In this document: piece by piece, positions 63,136-64,000 of the stretch
Layout of the letters: each line of letters opens with the position of its first letter
Numbering within the stretch: the first letter of the stretch is position 1
Source: Salminus brasiliensis
Lineage: Eukaryota > Chordata > Actinopteri > Characiformes > Bryconidae
Assembly: GCF_030463535.1 (NCBI RefSeq)
Contig: NC_132880.1
Location: forward strand, 40,739,842 to 40,803,841
Reading direction: 5' to 3'
DNA length: 64,000 nucleotides
Notes under the pieces: model-generated
Seen by the model: the letters and a program-made list of their open reading frames with translations, nothing else
Databases searched by the model: none
What the model was told of the DNA's origin: nothing
Translations under genes and position numbers: made by a program

Positions 63136-63235
63136 CTCTCTAGTATGTTTGGGAGAGGTTGTTCACTGGCTTTAAACACAAGAACTTCCGCAGCAGAGAG
63201 GGCCTGTGCTTGTGCCTGGTCGCCACACTCAACGC
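57874..63235 (+). CDS. clasp2: clasp2, CLIP-associating protein 2 (N-terminal four exons, partial)
   Basis: Exons 57874-58071, 60580-60658, 62536-62639 and 63144-63235 join in frame to 157 codons plus two bases and continue beyond the window. They cover most of the first TOG domain: DELTGWVNSSNYK, LGIDIVSAFVDRLSDRF, VVPALVDRLGDGKDQVRD and GFKHKNFRSREGLCLCLV. These match CLASP N-termini; the LTGWV and SAFVDRLS words fit CLASP2 better than CLASP1. The ATG at 57874 (GCCATGG, an excellent Kozak context) is the first in its frame. CLASPs bind growing microtubule ends and act at the cell cortex, Golgi and kinetochores. TOG1 in this family is atypical in tubulin binding (family knowledge). Orientation relative to fbxl2 differs from human. 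Confidence 0.95.
58586..58639. repeat. (TG)n microsatellite
   Basis: About 27 TG units in clasp2 intron 1. Confidence 0.95.
59166..59657 (-). mobile_element. Tc1-like element family B with transposase N-terminus
   Basis: Ends AGATCAGACATAACATTAGC and GCTAATGCTATGGCTGATTA. The minus strand reads KHENLSHSDSQIVMARRLGQ and STYQNCSKYGQP, the first helix-turn-helix of a Tc1-like transposase. The catalytic domain is deleted, so the element cannot move itself. Confidence 0.85.
60580..60658 (+). CDS. clasp2: clasp2 exon 2
   Basis: 79 bp, after TTATGTCAG and before GTAAGC; phase 0 in, 1 out. It encodes VALLGIDIVSAFVDRLS through RGYVGT. Confidence 0.93.
61120..61294. mobile_element. hAT-type MITE with 8-bp target duplication
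   Basis: 175 bp. The terminal repeats AGTGTTTCTCAACCCTGGT (61121-61139) and its exact complement (61275-61293) are extended by an outer C/G. The flanks CTCTAAAC (61112-61119) and CTCTAAGC (61295-61302) are an 8-bp duplication with one mismatch, as in hAT elements. It is non-coding. Confidence 0.85.
61385..61729 (-). mobile_element. Tc1-like MITE family A, minus-strand copy
   Basis: Interior blocks in reverse order (GGCACAATTCCTAGTGC, GGAATGATGGCTGGTGC, GTAGAGACAGTCACTCCA) and right terminus CCCAAAAGTTTGGCCATTAT. The left terminus is missing. Confidence 0.75.
62043..62144. mobile_element. Small palindromic MITE
   Basis: Inverted ends GTTTCCCAGACAAGGATTAA (62045-62064) and TTAATCCCTGTCTGGGAAAC (62123-62142) differ at one position. 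The whole element is about 100 bp and non-coding. Superfamily not determined. Confidence 0.75.
62536..62639 (+). CDS. clasp2: clasp2 exon 3
   Basis: 104 bp, after TTTTCTCAG and before GTGGGG; phase 1 in, 0 out. It encodes VPALVDRLGDGKDQVRDQAQ through EQAATPM. Confidence 0.93.
62640..63143. repeat. clasp2 intron 3, largely pyrimidine-rich
   Basis: A degenerate CT/T-rich stretch (62645-62925) and a clean (TC)n array (about 63083-63125) that runs into the exon 4 acceptor TAG at 63141-63143. Open frames here are low-complexity. Confidence 0.85.
63144..63235 (+). CDS. clasp2: clasp2 exon 4
   Basis: 92 bp, after a (TC)n tract ending CTAG and before GTGAGT; phase 0 in, 2 out. It encodes YVWERLFTGFKHKNFRSREG through VATLN. 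Confidence 0.93.
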
Positions 63236-63282
63236 GTGAGTCCCTTGATACTCAAATTGTATACACACACATTTATAGTCAA

Positions 63283-63500
63283 GGATTCAAGGATTCAAGG
63301 AGACTTTATTGTCATTCGCATCACATGTGGTACATGGGGTGGAACGAAATTGTGGTACCCAAAGACCCAGTTTTACCCAGACAGCAGTACTTAAATAAAT
63401 AAAATATACATAAATATATAAAAATATATGTAAAAATGAAAATAAAATACAGAGTGAACCACTGGGGGGTGCTGTTCACCATAGTGCAGGGGTTTATGCA
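63283..63500. mobile_element. Dispersed repeat, probable LINE 3' end
   Basis: AAGGAGACTTTATTGTCATT, GGTGGAACGAAATTGTGGTA and an AAATAAATAAAATATACATA-type A-rich tract are typical of a fish LINE/SINE tail seen in many genomes. Family not determined. Confidence 0.55.
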
Positions 63501-63985
63501 CATAGATACACTTGCGCGCACTCTGATGGGACTGAGTGTAAATTTTGGGCGAGGCTGTGCCCACAGTAATTTTAGTTATGTCTCAAATAAAACAGCTTTC
63601 CAGTGAAGCTCTTGTTCTCCAGTGTTGTCATGAACAGGGACTGTGATATCACTTGTACATGGTGTTTTGAGGCCAGTGCTATAAAGAATCATGTGCCAAG
63701 TTTCCTGTTGAGTGGCATTACTCACACAAACCTGCAGTCCACCTATGTTCTCACTCTGAGACGTAGTCTTGACAGAACTCCTACAGACTGAGGTAATCCT
63801 CTTACCTGTGTGCTTCACTCCCACAAAGGTCAAATTAACACATGGCTACACTGTAGTACCTTTCGTTCACTAGCACAAAGTGTGCACACGCCATACAAGA
63901 AAGTACACTGACCCTGACACATAGCGAATAGTAAATACTGAACGTTCTTGCTTTGTGTATGCACGTATATGTATTCTTCCTACAG

Positions 63986-64000
63986 TGACATTGTTGGCAA
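63986..64000 (+). CDS. clasp2: Possible start of clasp2 exon 5 (cut by window edge)
   Basis: A pyrimidine tract and TTCCTACAG precede TGACATTGTTGGCAA. Joined to exon 4 (phase 2) it would read ADIVG. CLASPs that I know continue with a GAQ-containing stretch here, so this fit is uncertain. Confidence 0.25.

Larger units (their letters stand above)
63236..64000. other. clasp2 intron 4 (to window edge)
   Basis: Holds a LINE-type 3' fragment (about 63283-63500) and otherwise nothing recognised until a candidate acceptor at 63985. Confidence 0.55.

Overview
This is a vertebrate nuclear window, almost certainly from a ray-finned fish. It holds parts of four protein-coding genes with small, GT-AG-bounded exons, long introns full of (TG)n, (TA)n and (CT)n microsatellites, tRNA-derived SINEs, and many decayed Tc1/mariner-type elements of kinds common in teleosts. 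The repeat content suits an otophysan fish (characin or catfish relatives), but the species cannot be fixed from the sequence alone.

Layout, left to right. Positions 1-5695 hold the 3' six exons of crtap (+ strand), the collagen prolyl 3-hydroxylation cofactor; its first exon lies left of the window. Positions 5696-11135 are an intergenic stretch between two convergent genes. Positions 11136-23718 hold a complete susd5 (- strand, five coding exons): signal peptide, Link domain, sushi domain, long acidic Ser/Thr/Pro stalk, one membrane span and a short tail. Positions 23719-31440 separate the divergent susd5 and fbxl2 starts and begin with a kilobase of pyrimidine-rich minisatellite. Positions 31440-50240 hold a complete fbxl2 (+ strand, 14 coding exons): F-box, leucine-rich repeats and a CaaX tail. 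Positions 50240-56950 are repeat-rich intergenic DNA. From 57874 to the right edge are the first four coding exons of clasp2 (+ strand), covering most of the first TOG domain, with a GC-rich promoter and leader in front.

The order crtap - susd5 - fbxl2 - clasp2 matches the human 3p22.3 neighbourhood as I know it, except that clasp2 is here on the same strand as fbxl2 and UBP1 is not between them. The four genes are not an operon and have unrelated jobs: collagen modification in the ER, a hyaluronan-binding-type surface protein, SCF ubiquitin ligase substrate choice, and microtubule plus-end control.

Most of the rest is repeats. I recognise two abundant Tc1-like non-autonomous families, relics of at least three more transposase-bearing elements, a PIF/Harbinger-type MITE with TAA duplication, a hAT-type MITE with an 8-bp duplication, L2-like LINE ends, several SINEs and two minisatellites. 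I see no tRNA or rRNA gene, no CRISPR array and no convincing unknown gene. The observations most worth a second look are the clasp2 inversion, a duplicated fragment of the clasp2 upstream region, the FBXL20-like N-terminus of fbxl2, upstream ORFs in two leaders, CT microsatellites acting as splice polypyrimidine tracts, and a mosaic repeat with one arm inverted between copies.
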